DNA of 64,000 nucleotides, from contig NZ_BDQX01000171.1 in assembly GCF_003112455.1 (NCBI RefSeq), positions 89,380 through 153,379 of the forward strand, in the 5' to 3' direction. Within the stretch, counting starts at the first letter, position 1. Every line of letters starts with the position of its first letter. The notes under the pieces are model-generated. The model was given only the letters and a program-made list of their open reading frames with translations, searched no databases and was not told where the DNA came from. This stretch comes from Paenibacillus agaridevorans (GTDB taxonomy: Bacteria; Bacillota; Bacilli; Paenibacillales; Paenibacillaceae). Positions 1 to 8,538 of this stretch are shown here, one piece after another. Position numbers and translations under genes: made by a program.

Positions 1-523
1 CCTCTTGCAGGCAAGCCACCTCATGAGGCGATTTGGCCATACGAAGCCGGAATAACAAATCTGACGCATCGACGATTTCAACGCCGCTGAAGCCCCGCTC
101 GATCGCCTGCATAAGAGGGACCGGGATCGCATCCAGTCCGACAAGGCCCAGTCTGCGCAATGCCGTATCGGCTTGAAGTTCCTTGCAGATCGCGGCCAGG
201 CTGGTATAATTCGCATGCGGATATTCAATCTGATCCGGCACCGTGACGCAGTTGAATTCGGGTAACAGTCGCACATCCGGCCAAGAGCTCATCTCGCGGC
301 AAAACATCTCTCCCTCGGGCGCCGCGATAATAAACGGATCGCCTTCCAGAGGCACGATCGCCGCCCCGCGCTCGAACAGCGGCCAGTAGTTGCCGACATA
401 TCGCAAGTTTTCTTTCCTGTACTCATCACCGTAAACGAGGCAGGCCTGCAAACCTTGCTCGCGCATCAATACCCGCAGCTTGTCGGTCCTTTGTGCAAAT
501 TCTTCTTGCGGAATGACTGCCAT
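1..523 (-). CDS. M24 family peptidase (Xaa-Pro aminopeptidase/creatinase-like), N-terminal part
   Basis: The reading frame starts at the ATG at 523 and runs off the window edge after about 174 codons. It begins MAVIPQEEF and shows the creatinase/prolidase N-terminal domain: a strand-rich region with YGDEYRKENLRYVGNYWP followed by a second half ending RLRMAKSPHEVACLQE. That last stretch is the typical link (R-x-x-K-S/T-x-x-E) leading into the pita-bread metallopeptidase domain. The metal ligands would lie beyond the window, so catalysis cannot be checked. A strong AAGGAGG lies 9 nt before the ATG. The gene follows the phosphotriesterase-like gene by 55 nt on the same strand and is probably the next gene of the same operon. 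Family placement is good; the substrate (peptide, creatine-like or other C-N bond) is unknown. Confidence 0.8.
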   Translation of the reverse strand, partial: MAVIPQEEFAQRTDKLRVLMREQGLQACLVYGDEYRKENLRYVGNYWPLFERGAAIVPLEGDPFIIAAPEGEMFCREMSSWPDVRLLPEFNCVTVPDQIEYPHANYTSLAAICKELQADTALRRLGLVGLDAIPVPLMQAIERGFSGVEIVDASDLLFRLRMAKSPHEVACLQE

Positions 524-578
524 TCATTCCATCCTCCTTCGTGTTTTTCAGCTCTGTTGTTCGGTCAATTAAAAGATA

Positions 579-1634
579 TTACGACTCCCCATTATCCATA
601 AATTGCGCAGGATTATGGCACATCAGCGCTTCGATCTGCGGGGGTGTAATGCCCGCATCCTCCATCATCGGAATAATATTGGTCAGCATATGGTCGAAGC
701 CCCAGCCGCCGTAACGATGCAGGCAAGTTTTCAGGCAAACGTCGGTCGAGACAAGGATTCGCGATAGGAAACCCCAATCGATTAATTGCTTGATCGCCTT
801 GACTCGCTCGATATCCCGGGCAAATAAGCCGCGAAGCACGCTTCGGTCCCGTTTGTCCGCATAAAACTCCTTGCCGAAATTATCAAACTCTACATATACG
901 CCGAGGTTCAACAAATCTTTGATATAGGGCATTCGGATATCGACATCGATATGGTTGATGCATATTTTTTCAGCTGCGGCTCCATGTTTGGTTAATAGAT
1001 CCACGATTTCGTAGCCGTTTTCCGTGTATAGATCGGTATGCACATGCAAGCCGAGTCCCGTTTCCTTCTGGGCAATAGCGGCGGCAATAAGCGCTTTTCG
1101 TTCATTTGGATAGATGATTTCGCTCGTTCCGATTTCTCCGATGACCCCTGCTTTAATGGCGGTTCCGTCTATTCCGACGGTAATTTCCCGCAGCAGCTCT
1201 TCCGTTATGCTTTCGACCGTTTTGTCATCCATATCCGGCGGATGCGACCCCCGCACATAGTAGCCGCAGCCTGCGATTATGTGTAAATCCAACTCTCTGG
1301 CCAATCCTGCCAATAGAACCGGATCTCTCCCGATATCACGCAGGGTAAGGTCGACGAAGGTCTTCCCTCCCGCTTTCTTAAACAGCAACAGCTCGTCGCG
1401 GACAACGTCTTCTTCGTCAATAACCGCATTATCCAGCACGGCATACGGATTGCGCATTAACTTTCCGAAATTGCGCAGCTCTACTTGTTCCCCAGCCAGC
1501 TTCTGCTGGGCGATGCCGACGGGCGCCGGCACCAATCGCCTCAGATCAATGAAAGCATGCTCATGGGGCAGAACCCATCCGAGAGCATCCTTGCCCACCT
1601 TTCCCGTTACCGTCATAATAGACAATTGATTCAT
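579..1634 (-). CDS. Phosphotriesterase-family (PHP-like) metal-dependent hydrolase
   Basis: A 351-residue TIM-barrel amidohydrolase of the phosphotriesterase homology protein type. Visible metal-site residues are H24 and H26 (PHEHAF), E167 in GEIGTSE at the bridging position, H199 (HVHT), H228 (INHID) and D298 (STDVC). Using Glu instead of a carboxylated Lys at the bridging position is the PHP-like pattern rather than the classical phosphotriesterase one. There is no signal peptide, so it acts in the cytoplasm. It sits 83 nt downstream of a solute-binding lipoprotein and 55 nt upstream of an M24 peptidase gene, which suggests hydrolysis of an imported compound such as a lactone, ester or phospho-compound. 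The reaction itself is not readable from sequence. The barrel is complete and the length is normal for the family. Confidence 0.85.
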   Translation of the reverse strand: MNQLSIMTVTGKVGKDALGWVLPHEHAFIDLRRLVPAPVGIAQQKLAGEQVELRNFGKLMRNPYAVLDNAVIDEEDVVRDELLLFKKAGGKTFVDLTLRDIGRDPVLLAGLARELDLHIIAGCGYYVRGSHPPDMDDKTVESITEELLREITVGIDGTAIKAGVIGEIGTSEIIYPNERKALIAAAIAQKETGLGLHVHTDLYTENGYEIVDLLTKHGAAAEKICINHIDVDIRMPYIKDLLNLGVYVEFDNFGKEFYADKRDRSVLRGLFARDIERVKAIKQLIDWGFLSRILVSTDVCLKTCLHRYGGWGFDHMLTNIIPMMEDAGITPPQIEALMCHNPAQFMDNGES

Positions 1635-1648
1635 CTCCTAGCGTATGT

Positions 1649-1686
1649 TTTCAAGGAAGCAGGCGGTTCGCGCCTGCCCCTTGAAA
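1649..1686 (-). other. Stable intergenic hairpin between binding protein and phosphotriesterase genes
   Basis: Outer arms TTTCAAGG/CCTTGAAA (1649-1656 and 1679-1686) enclose inner arms GCAGGCG/CGCCTGC (1659-1665 and 1671-1677) with a 5-nt loop. No T-run follows on either strand, so it is unlikely to be a full intrinsic terminator. A long GC-rich stem directly after a solute-binding-protein gene fits an mRNA-stabilising or attenuating element that lets the binding protein be made in excess. Confidence 0.6.
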
Positions 1687-1717
1687 GAAAATGACGGGAT
1701 CCCTTAAATCCTTTTCC

Positions 1718-3394
1718 TTACTTGCTGGCCTTCCACTTGGCGACTTCCGACGTGATCGTGTCCCCGCCAAGATTTTTCCAATTGACGACAAATTCATCGA
1801 AGGCGTCGATCGAGGATTCGCCCATGACGATTTTCGTAAACGTTTCCAGCTCCATTTTCAACAAGGTCGCTTCTTTCTCCACCATTGTCTGCGTCGGTCC
1901 GGAAATAAAGGACGTCATCTTAAATTGATCCTTCGTATGGTAGTCGTACAAGACGGTAATCGCGTCAAAAAATCTCGTAAAACCCCAACCGTTCAAATCG
2001 CCATTATTGAATTCATTAATACCCTTGTAGAAATTCGCCTGTCCCGGATTGCTTGTCAAATTAAGCAGCGACTCATCTTGTTGCTCCACTGCTTTGGAAA
2101 CATATTCGTAAGTCTCCACGTTTTGAATCGGATTAGCCGCTTGCAACAACGCGTATTGCCATTTCTCTACATCGCCGTTCATGTTCATATCCGTTAGCGG
2201 ATACTTCTCCCGATCCCAGTCGTGGCTAGCCGCGCCCAGCAGCTTGACCGCCGCTTCGGGATGCTTCATGCCTTTGCGCACCACATAATACTGGTCGATA
2301 TTGTATTCCGTTTGCGGCCGGGCAGCCGTATCGTCGATGGAGGGCAAGTGAAACGGTTTCCATTCCATCTCGGGATCAAGCGTCTTGCCATCCAGGAACA
2401 ACAGCGGAGACCAATCGGCGCCGTAGAACATGCCTAACTTTCCGGCATTTACGGTTTGAATAAATTTTTCTTTATCCTTCACGCCGAACTCGCGGTCGAT
2501 ATAGCCATTGGCATACATCTCTTGCAGCTTGGCAAGCGCCTGCTTCATTTCCGGCTGGATGCTGCCGTAGACAAGCTGTCCGGATTCATCCTCCACCCAG
2601 CTTTTCGGATAGGCATGATAGCCATTAAAGAACCCTTCTAGCCCTGGCTCCAGACCATAAAAATCTTTGGCCGCTCCCAGCCCGTGCGTATCGTTTTTGT
2701 CGTTGCCATCCGGGTCCTGAGTGACGAACGCTTCCGCGATTTTGAACACGTCGTCCATCGTTTTCGGTTCAGGCAAACCCACCTTTTCCAGCCAGTCCGT
2801 ACGTACCCACAGGAGCGGCGCGGTATCAAATGAGCCGGGGTTCACCGGCAGCCCCAGCAGCTTCCCGTCGAAGGTCGCCGATTCGATGCCGAGCCCGCCG
2901 TCTTTCATTAGCAGCTCTTTCATTTTCGGCGTCCCGTAATTTTCCAATGCTTCGGTCAAATCCTCTAACTGCCCGGCTTCCACCAATTGATTGAATTGAA
3001 TGCCGTTGACCGGCATAATGTCCGCCAGTTTGTTGGAAGCCATCGCGATGTTGAATTTTTGGTCGTACTGGGACGGATCGGACACCCACAAATATTTGAT
3101 TTTAATGCCAAACTCCTCTTCATACAGCTTTGTCCATGCATTATTCTCGATGGTTTCTCCGTTTTCGAACTTCAAATTGGAATTTACCGTCCTGATAGCC
3201 GTCACTTCAATCGGAGGATCGATTTTGCCAAGCGGTTCCTTGCTCGCGGCTTCTACAGCCTCGCCATTCCCAGTGACTCCGGTGTCCTCAGGCTTCGTAC
3301 TGTTCCCATTGCCTTGATTGGTGCAGGCCGCAGTCAACACGAGCACGCTAACTAATGTGGATCGCAATAACAAATTTGCCATCTTGCCTTTCAT
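1718..3394 (-). CDS. Extracellular solute-binding lipoprotein (carbohydrate ABC importer type)
   Basis: A 558-residue secreted lipoprotein. The N-terminus has a basic start, a hydrophobic stretch and a lipobox ending LTAAC, followed by a Gly/Asn/Ser-rich linker, so it is anchored outside the membrane. The body has the family 1 (LplA-like) layout, with the repeated WLEKVGLPEPKTMDDVFKIA-type segment and GMFYGADWSP-like motif seen in large Paenibacillus sugar-binding proteins. It lies directly downstream of a YesM/YesN-type kinase-regulator pair (gap 62 nt), which normally senses and controls such transporters. No permease gene is adjacent; the neighbours below are a phosphotriesterase-like hydrolase and an M24 peptidase. 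It must therefore use permeases encoded elsewhere, or the operon has lost them. A TATAAT-like -10 lies near 3438 but no good -35 is visible. Confidence 0.9.
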   Translation of the reverse strand: MKGKMANLLLRSTLVSVLVLTAACTNQGNGNSTKPEDTGVTGNGEAVEAASKEPLGKIDPPIEVTAIRTVNSNLKFENGETIENNAWTKLYEEEFGIKIKYLWVSDPSQYDQKFNIAMASNKLADIMPVNGIQFNQLVEAGQLEDLTEALENYGTPKMKELLMKDGGLGIESATFDGKLLGLPVNPGSFDTAPLLWVRTDWLEKVGLPEPKTMDDVFKIAEAFVTQDPDGNDKNDTHGLGAAKDFYGLEPGLEGFFNGYHAYPKSWVEDESGQLVYGSIQPEMKQALAKLQEMYANGYIDREFGVKDKEKFIQTVNAGKLGMFYGADWSPLLFLDGKTLDPEMEWKPFHLPSIDDTAARPQTEYNIDQYYVVRKGMKHPEAAVKLLGAASHDWDREKYPLTDMNMNGDVEKWQYALLQAANPIQNVETYEYVSKAVEQQDESLLNLTSNPGQANFYKGINEFNNGDLNGWGFTRFFDAITVLYDYHTKDQFKMTSFISGPTQTMVEKEATLLKMELETFTKIVMGESSIDAFDEFVVNWKNLGGDTITSEVAKWKASK

Positions 3395-3456
3395 ATCCCA
3401 GCCCCCTGTTCCTAGTTGCTTACATCTCCAATTATAAAATAGGGCCTTCTCCCGTT

Positions 3457-4845
3457 CTATCGACGATCCTTGTCTTTCTTTACCTTTGTTGCCTTCTTGA
3501 ATTCCTTCTCCATGATCGAGCGCTCCCGATACTCTTGCGGGGTCATCCCGTTGAGCCGCTTGAACGAACGGTTGAACTGGGACGCGCCTTCATAACCTGC
3601 CGTTGTGGCAATCTCCTGAATCTTCATCCCCGTTTCCTCCAATAACATCCTCGCCTTCTTCATCCGTTCCTGCGTAATATAGTCCGATAACATCATGCCC
3701 GTCGTTCGCCTGTACAAGCGGGACAGATAGGTCGGACTATGATGGACCAAGGTAGCCAGCGCGGTTAAACTTAAATCCCCGCCCAGATGGGCAATGACAT
3801 AATGTTGAATAAACAGGATGAGTTGCTCGGCATGCTCCCCGTCGGCCGGTTCGTAGGTTGAAGACGGTTGGTCCGAATCCTGAATCAACATCTCCTGTCC
3901 ATTGCCTGCATACCGGCTCAGCAAATCCGTTAATAATTTCATTCGGCTACCGATTTGTTCCCAGCCGTACGGCTCTCGCGCGATTACAAAAGATACGGGA
4001 TGCTTTAACAGCTTCGTACAGGTCTGCTGGACGGTTTCCATAATCGAATAAACTCTTGTCTTCAAATGCTGCCACGCACGCTGCTCCTGCCCGTCATCTT
4101 CCGCTGCCCCGGCCATCCATGCTCCAGGTTGAATAAACCATACGATTTTATAAGCTTCCAGGGTAAAGGAGAGTTGAATGCAAGTCGGCATTAAATATTC
4201 GGCGGCAATATTTTGACAGGCGTAAAGAAGCAGCGTTCTCTCGGATTCGCTCATTCCTTCTTCCCAGCCGTCCATGCTTCCTACAACAAGGAACACGGGT
4301 TTGTCCGACAAAATAGGCATATCGGATTCGGCAAACTTCCTCGCGCGTACTTTGGGAGCAGGAACGGGTTCCGCTATCATTTCCAGCAAGGTGTTTTTTT
4401 GCAACGCTGGGATCGCCAGCTGCAGCTTTGTTTTTGCATGCAAATCCTGATTCATCTGTTCCTCAAGCTTGTCCAATTCGGCAAAGGCTTTCTCAACCGC
4501 CTCGAGCAACACATGGTCATCTTCGTTTTTGAGCACATAGTCGACTACCCCTCCCATGCGAATGGCCTTGCGGGCATAGTCGAATTCGTTGAAACCCGTA
4601 AGAAAAATCACTTTGCACATTGGCCAGCTGTGTATAATCCGCTCATGCAATTCAATGCCGCTCATGCCGGGCATTCGAATATCCGAAATCACAACATCGA
4701 TGCGATTATGGGCCAAGCAGTCTAACGCTTCATAAACATTAAATGCGCGGTATGCCTCCAGCTCCCTCTGCGAACCTTCGGCGAGCAACAGAAAGATATT
4801 GTTTACAATAAACGGCTCATCATCGACGATCAGTATACGGTACAT
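3457..4845 (-). CDS. Response regulator, YesN type (REC + AraC-type HTH)
   Basis: A 462-residue response regulator. It starts MYRILIVDDEPFIVNN; an upstream in-frame start at 4893 exists, but the ATG at 4845 has AAAGGAG 7 nt before it and matches the conserved REC start. The receiver domain carries the DDE acidic pair, the phospho-acceptor Asp in VVISDIRMPGMSG and the Lys in VLKNEDD. A variable middle region follows. The C-terminal 100 residues are a double helix-turn-helix of AraC type (LSLTALATLVHHSPTYLSRLYRR ... IQEIATTAGYEGASQFNRSFKR with MTPQEYR). One nucleotide separates it from the kinase stop codon, so translation is coupled. It most likely activates the adjacent binding-protein operon in response to an external sugar-like signal. 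The protein ends in an unusual Lys-rich tail. Confidence 0.92.
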   Translation of the reverse strand: MYRILIVDDEPFIVNNIFLLLAEGSQRELEAYRAFNVYEALDCLAHNRIDVVISDIRMPGMSGIELHERIIHSWPMCKVIFLTGFNEFDYARKAIRMGGVVDYVLKNEDDHVLLEAVEKAFAELDKLEEQMNQDLHAKTKLQLAIPALQKNTLLEMIAEPVPAPKVRARKFAESDMPILSDKPVFLVVGSMDGWEEGMSESERTLLLYACQNIAAEYLMPTCIQLSFTLEAYKIVWFIQPGAWMAGAAEDDGQEQRAWQHLKTRVYSIMETVQQTCTKLLKHPVSFVIAREPYGWEQIGSRMKLLTDLLSRYAGNGQEMLIQDSDQPSSTYEPADGEHAEQLILFIQHYVIAHLGGDLSLTALATLVHHSPTYLSRLYRRTTGMMLSDYITQERMKKARMLLEETGMKIQEIATTAGYEGASQFNRSFKRLNGMTPQEYRERSIMEKEFKKATKVKKDKDRR

Positions 4846-4846
4846 A

Positions 4847-6601
4847 TTAGTCTCCTTTGTGAGTGGGATCGGCGGGGATATAGATTCGGACAATCAGCCC
4901 CTTCTCTTCTCCAGGCGACACTTCCAGCCCGCCGCGGTCGCCGTATCGCAGCTTCAAGCGGCGCTGGATATTAACGAGCCCGGTCGTTTCTCCTTCTTCC
5001 AAGCCCTCCAACTGGCGGGATAGCAGCTCGAATTCCGTCTCTGTCATGCCGGCTCCGTTATCCTGAACGAAAAACCAAAGTTGACCGGCCTCATGCCGGA
5101 ACCAGATTTGCAAACGACCGCCCGCAATCGTGTCGCCAAGCCCATGTTCGTAAACGTTCTCGACCAACGGCTGCAGGATTAAGCGCGGGACCTTTATGTC
5201 TTCGCAATCCGGAGGCACGTCGCCGAACGCGACTTCGATTCGATTCGAAAAACGCACATTTTGAATCTCTACATAGGAACGAACGTGGTTCACTTCATCC
5301 TTAAGCGCAACTTCTTCCAATCCGTTTCTCGTAATGAATTGGAAATAATCGCCCAAGTTTTTGGAAACCAATTCGGCCGTTTGATTGTCGCTATGTTTAA
5401 TCAACCGATGCAAAATATAAAAGCTATTGTACAGAAAATGCGGCGTAATCTGCATCTGCAATTGCTTGAGCTCCGATTGCTGAAGTCTGATCTTCTGTAC
5501 ATAAAGCTCATCAATCAACGTTCGCAGCCGCTTGACGGCATGGTCAAAGCGATTAAACAAGTAACCGAACTCATCCGCGCGCAAAGGCATCTGGATTGTA
5601 TTTAAATTGCCTTCCTCCACGCTTCTAAACCGGCGAACCAGCATTTGCAAAGGTCGTTGAATCAAAAGATAGATACCATACGAGAACAGGACAACGATAA
5701 TCAGGGAACTGCCTACAAGCAGCCAAAACCAGGTACCGTAAGTTTTAAGCTGGCCGACTAATAGATTCTCGGGAAAATAAAAGACCAGAGTCGCATCGAG
5801 AAAAGCGGAGGAATCAATAACAACCACATAATTTTCTTTGCCGACCTTCACTTGCTCCGTCGAAAAGGACAGCCCTTCGCGCTGTTCTACATAGGCCCTC
5901 ACCGTTTCAATCGCTTCCGGATAATGATCATTAGAAAGGCTCCAATTCGAGTTAAAAAGCAAGGCTCCCCCTTCTTGAGGGAAAGACGCCAACGCGCCTG
6001 CCAATGCTTCTTGCGATAGCTCAATATTGTGAATAAACGCCGGCGGCTTCCAATCGTTATCCTTGTTCAACAAAAAGGTAGGATAAGTTAAATTTAGATG
6101 CAGTCGATGATCCCAGGCGGTTATAGGGACGCCATTGGTATAGGTAGCAAGCGCTACTGCCTCCATCTCTTCCTTGATGCCCGGTTGGTCCATCAGGTGA
6201 GAAGTGGATACGACGCCCCCCATCGAATCGATGTATACGGTAATATCCTTGATGTAGCTGCTAGAGTCCTTGAGGGCAACAAGCTTATCCGTCAAATCAT
6301 TAATCGCTTTACTACGCTGATAAGCGGATAGAATGGAACTGGCACTGCTCAGCTTCAGCAGATCTTCATCATTTACGAAAGTTTGCTGTGCCCGGATAAC
6401 ACGTTCCAGTTCCTTCTCCAAATTGGCGAAATAATAATGAATCGTTGTTGAGATCGAGTGCGAGATTTGGCTTTTCACCTCTCGTTTGCCAAGCTCGTTT
6501 AACACGAGGCTTAATGTAAACAAAGGCAAGACGATAATCATAAATGTAACAATAATTTTGGTAAAAATAGGTATGTTATCAAATTTAAGCTTTGACCACA
6601 C
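4847..6601 (-). CDS. Sensor histidine kinase, YesM type
   Basis: Membrane kinase partner of the YesN-type regulator. The start chosen is GTG at 6601 (VWSKLKFDNIPIFTK, 584 residues), with GGGGAG 8 nt upstream and fit to family N-termini. An in-frame GTG at 6700 would add 33 residues that look like leader. Order: TM1 near the N-terminus, an extracellular sensor of about 240 residues, TM2 (WFWLLVGSSLIIVVLFSYGIY), HAMP linker, and a His_kinase domain with the phospho-acceptor His in QITPHFLYNS. An HATPase domain follows, with N-box residues VENVYEHG and glycine boxes DNGAGM and GLVNIQRRL. No other gene lies between it and the regulator. The stimulus is unknown; relatives respond to extracellular oligosaccharides, often through a binding protein such as the one encoded just downstream. 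Confidence 0.9.
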   Translation of the reverse strand: MWSKLKFDNIPIFTKIIVTFMIIVLPLFTLSLVLNELGKREVKSQISHSISTTIHYYFANLEKELERVIRAQQTFVNDEDLLKLSSASSILSAYQRSKAINDLTDKLVALKDSSSYIKDITVYIDSMGGVVSTSHLMDQPGIKEEMEAVALATYTNGVPITAWDHRLHLNLTYPTFLLNKDNDWKPPAFIHNIELSQEALAGALASFPQEGGALLFNSNWSLSNDHYPEAIETVRAYVEQREGLSFSTEQVKVGKENYVVVIDSSAFLDATLVFYFPENLLVGQLKTYGTWFWLLVGSSLIIVVLFSYGIYLLIQRPLQMLVRRFRSVEEGNLNTIQMPLRADEFGYLFNRFDHAVKRLRTLIDELYVQKIRLQQSELKQLQMQITPHFLYNSFYILHRLIKHSDNQTAELVSKNLGDYFQFITRNGLEEVALKDEVNHVRSYVEIQNVRFSNRIEVAFGDVPPDCEDIKVPRLILQPLVENVYEHGLGDTIAGGRLQIWFRHEAGQLWFFVQDNGAGMTETEFELLSRQLEGLEEGETTGLVNIQRRLKLRYGDRGGLEVSPGEEKGLIVRIYIPADPTHKGD

Positions 6602-6820
6602 TTTATCATCTCCCCGATTTATATATACCTCATATTTTAACTTGAATGACTGCAGTATCACCTCATAAAAATTAAAAAAAGTGCCCTTATCTTTGGCCAC
6701 AAAGACAAGAACACTTTACTCCAGCAGCACCCGATTCCTATCCGGTAAAATCCAAATCGCACTTACGATTGTTCCGCACCGGACGCGATTTTAAAGTCCG
6801 CTCGACCGATGCCACTCCCT

Positions 6821-7405
6821 CTACAGTTTCTCCAGGATCAGTTTTGCTGCTTGCTCGGCGCATAACCTGTAACCTTCTTCGGTGAGGTGAAGGCCATCTT
6901 CGCACTTGTAATAGTTTTTTTCTTGCAGCATTAGCGCATATAAATCGTTGACCGTTATGCTTTCTTCGGCCGCCACCCGTTTAGCCGTTTCATTATAATG
7001 GACAACCCAATCATTGTTGAATTGGATATGTACGGCTGTCCCTGTGTTATCCAGCGAATAGCCGCTACTAAGCACAGGGGTGGTTGTCGCGAATATAATC
7101 GCCGCGCCATTGCTTCGAATTTCGCCAATAATTCTTTTTAAAAAATGAATATATTCATCGATTGGATGCATCGCTTTCGTCATGGGCGCTTCGATGTTCA
7201 TATCCCAATAACCGTTATTCCAGTGGACCACATCAAATTTGCCATGTTTTCTAAAAAGCTGGTTGGCCTGCCAGAGCGTATACGCCGCAAAACGGCCATT
7301 GTCTTTATCGTCGTAATAAACCTCGCATTTATCTTTCAAAAGATCCCTGACATATTCGTCATATCCCATACGAATGGAATCACCTAATAAAAGAACCTTT
7401 TTCAT
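6821..7405 (-). CDS. Small SGNH/GDSL-type hydrolase
   Basis: A 194-residue SGNH hydrolase without signal peptide. Block I is VLLLGDSIRMGY with nucleophile S10, an Asn-containing block is WNNGYWD (N63/N64), and block V is EDGLHLTEEGY with D170 and H173 as the acidic-histidine pair. The fold family hydrolyses esters (acetyl groups on sugars, lipids), and this short single-domain form resembles intracellular carbohydrate acetyl-esterases. ATG at 7405 has GGGGGAG 6 nt upstream. It is divergent from the IclR regulator gene at 7688 across 282 bp, so it may be part of the IclR regulon, but no ATGAA-N5-TTC site was found near its own start. The substrate is not determinable. Confidence 0.85.
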   Translation of the reverse strand: MKKVLLLGDSIRMGYDEYVRDLLKDKCEVYYDDKDNGRFAAYTLWQANQLFRKHGKFDVVHWNNGYWDMNIEAPMTKAMHPIDEYIHFLKRIIGEIRSNGAAIIFATTTPVLSSGYSLDNTGTAVHIQFNNDWVVHYNETAKRVAAEESITVNDLYALMLQEKNYYKCEDGLHLTEEGYRLCAEQAAKLILEKL

Positions 7406-7520
7406 TGAACTCTCCCCCGCATCTAGCTGACCTGCAAGGTCAACGCGATTATTCTAACCCCTCTTCAGTGTACTCTCGGGAATATGAATATTATTTATCA
7501 AAAAGACCATGAATCGTGTC

Positions 7521-7551
7521 AAAAAGTCCACTCTTTGGCATGCCACTTTTT
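7521..7551. repeat. Nested inverted repeat in the SGNH-IclR intergenic region
   Basis: Arms AAAAAGT (7521-7527) and ACTTTTT (7545-7551) flank the perfect 10-bp palindrome TGGCATGCCA (7536-7545). It lies between the divergent SGNH and IclR genes, upstream of the IclR promoter. It could be an operator or a cruciform-forming element; no T-run makes a terminator unlikely. Confidence 0.45.
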
Positions 7552-7604
7552 GGAGCCTTGCGGACAGCTCGCCTTTACGCCCGTATTCGAAGTAATTAGG
7601 TATA

Positions 7605-7633
7605 TCGACATTTCGCAGCAAATAAGGTAGAAT
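7605..7633 (+). promoter_or_regulatory. SigA-type promoter of the IclR gene
   Basis: -35 TCGACA (7605-7610), 17-bp spacer, -10 TAGAAT (7628-7633), each one base from consensus. The predicted start of transcription (about 7640) lies just ahead of the inverted repeat at 7643-7665, so the regulator probably controls its own transcription. Confidence 0.6.
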
Positions 7634-7642
7634 CATATTAGG

Positions 7643-7665
7643 TTTCATATTTATGAAATCTTTTC
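7643..7665 (+). promoter_or_regulatory. Putative IclR-family operator (autoregulatory)
   Basis: Contains the perfect inverted repeat TTTCATA-TT-TATGAAA (7643-7658) and, overlapping it, ATGAA-N5-TTC (7653-7665). The same ATGAA-N5-TTC pattern occurs three times between the divergent transporter arms at 20750-20896. GAA-N5-TTC symmetry resembles known IclR-family boxes (IclR, KdgR). Which of the two overlapping palindromes is bound is unresolved. Confidence 0.5.
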
Positions 7666-7687
7666 TATGAAGGGTGGAGTTGGAAAT

Positions 7688-8458
7688 ATGAGTCAACAGG
7701 CACCAAAGGTTAAATCAGCAGATCGTGTGCTTGACATACTTGAGCTTTTTACAGGTGAACAGGAATCTTATAATCTGACTGAAATCGCCAAAAGCTTAAA
7801 TATGCCGCCAAGCAGCACGTATCTCATTCTTCAAAATATGTTAAACAGAGGGTATCTGGAGACGGATCGGTCGAAAAAACAGTTCCGCATCGGCTACAAG
7901 CTGTTTACCATTCGATCCGGCTACATGCGAAATACTAGCTTGACCGGAGAGTACTATCAGATCGCGGAACGAATTATCGATGATGTCAACGAAACCGTCA
8001 GCTTGGCCATTCGGGTGGGAAATCAAATTCAATACATTGGCGAGAAAGTAAGCTCGCATGCGCTTCGTTTTAATCATAGCTTGGGAACAACATTGCCTCT
8101 CCATGCTACGGCATCCGGAAAAATTATACTTGCCGATCTGTCCATGGAGGAGCTGCGAGACTTGTATCCGACCGATCAACTAGAGAAGGTTACAGACAAG
8201 ACGATCTCCACCTTTCCCGACCTCTTGAAGGAGCTTGAGAAGGTAAGAACTCAGGGGTTCGGCTATAACATGGGGGAAACGGTTGACGGCGTACATTGCA
8301 TTGCAGGCGCTGTCTTGGATGCAGAGGGCAAGGTGGCTGCTTCCATCAGCATCTCTATACCAGTAGTTCGTATTACTGGCGAGTTGTGGGGCAGGGTGCA
8401 TGATTGGATCAAACGATCCTGCGAAGAACTAAGCAGCAAGGTCTATCAGCAGCACTAA
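7688..8458 (+). CDS. IclR-family transcriptional regulator
   Basis: A 256-residue regulator. The ATG at 7688 (MSQQAPKVKSADRVLDILE) is chosen over the ATG at 7667 because GGTGGAG sits 8 nt before it, inside the longer version. The N-terminal winged helix-turn-helix covers about residues 12-75 (YNLTEIAKSLNMPPSSTYLILQ, then a wing KKQFRIGYKLF). The C-terminal IclR effector domain follows, with conserved LPLHATASGKIILA and GFGYNMGETVDGVHCIAGAV. The effector is probably a small organic acid or sugar-derived metabolite, as in the family. The gene converges on the last permease gene of the large transport operon, whose far end carries three copies of the candidate operator, so it most likely controls that system. 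Confidence 0.92.
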   Translation: MSQQAPKVKSADRVLDILELFTGEQESYNLTEIAKSLNMPPSSTYLILQNMLNRGYLETDRSKKQFRIGYKLFTIRSGYMRNTSLTGEYYQIAERIIDDVNETVSLAIRVGNQIQYIGEKVSSHALRFNHSLGTTLPLHATASGKIILADLSMEELRDLYPTDQLEKVTDKTISTFPDLLKELEKVRTQGFGYNMGETVDGVHCIAGAVLDAEGKVAASISISIPVVRITGELWGRVHDWIKRSCEELSSKVYQQH

Positions 8459-8478
8459 CGCCAATAGTACAGCAAAAA

Positions 8479-8512
8479 GCCGTCAGGGGGGCAGCCTGAC
8501 GGCCTTTTTTTT
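8479..8512. terminator. Bidirectional intrinsic terminator
   Basis: Perfect 9-bp stem GCCGTCAGG/CCTGACGGC (8479-8487, 8495-8503), 7-nt loop, then eight T on the plus strand (8505-8512) and five A before the stem, giving a T-run on the minus strand. It serves the convergent IclR gene and the permease operon ending at 8539. Confidence 0.92.
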
Positions 8513-8538
8513 GGCGAACGTCTCGCCGCGCATGACAG

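Noticed and set aside
1649-1686. Calling the 1649-1686 stem an intrinsic terminator
   Set aside because: No T-run on either strand; described as a hairpin instead.
6602-6700. N-terminal extension of the histidine kinase from GTG 6700
   Set aside because: Adds 33 residues absent from typical family starts; the GTG at 6601 has a better-placed GGGGAG.
7454-7696. 80-codon minus-strand reading frame overlapping the IclR promoter
   Set aside because: No ribosome site, overlaps the promoter, operator and start of a strong gene, and resembles no protein family.
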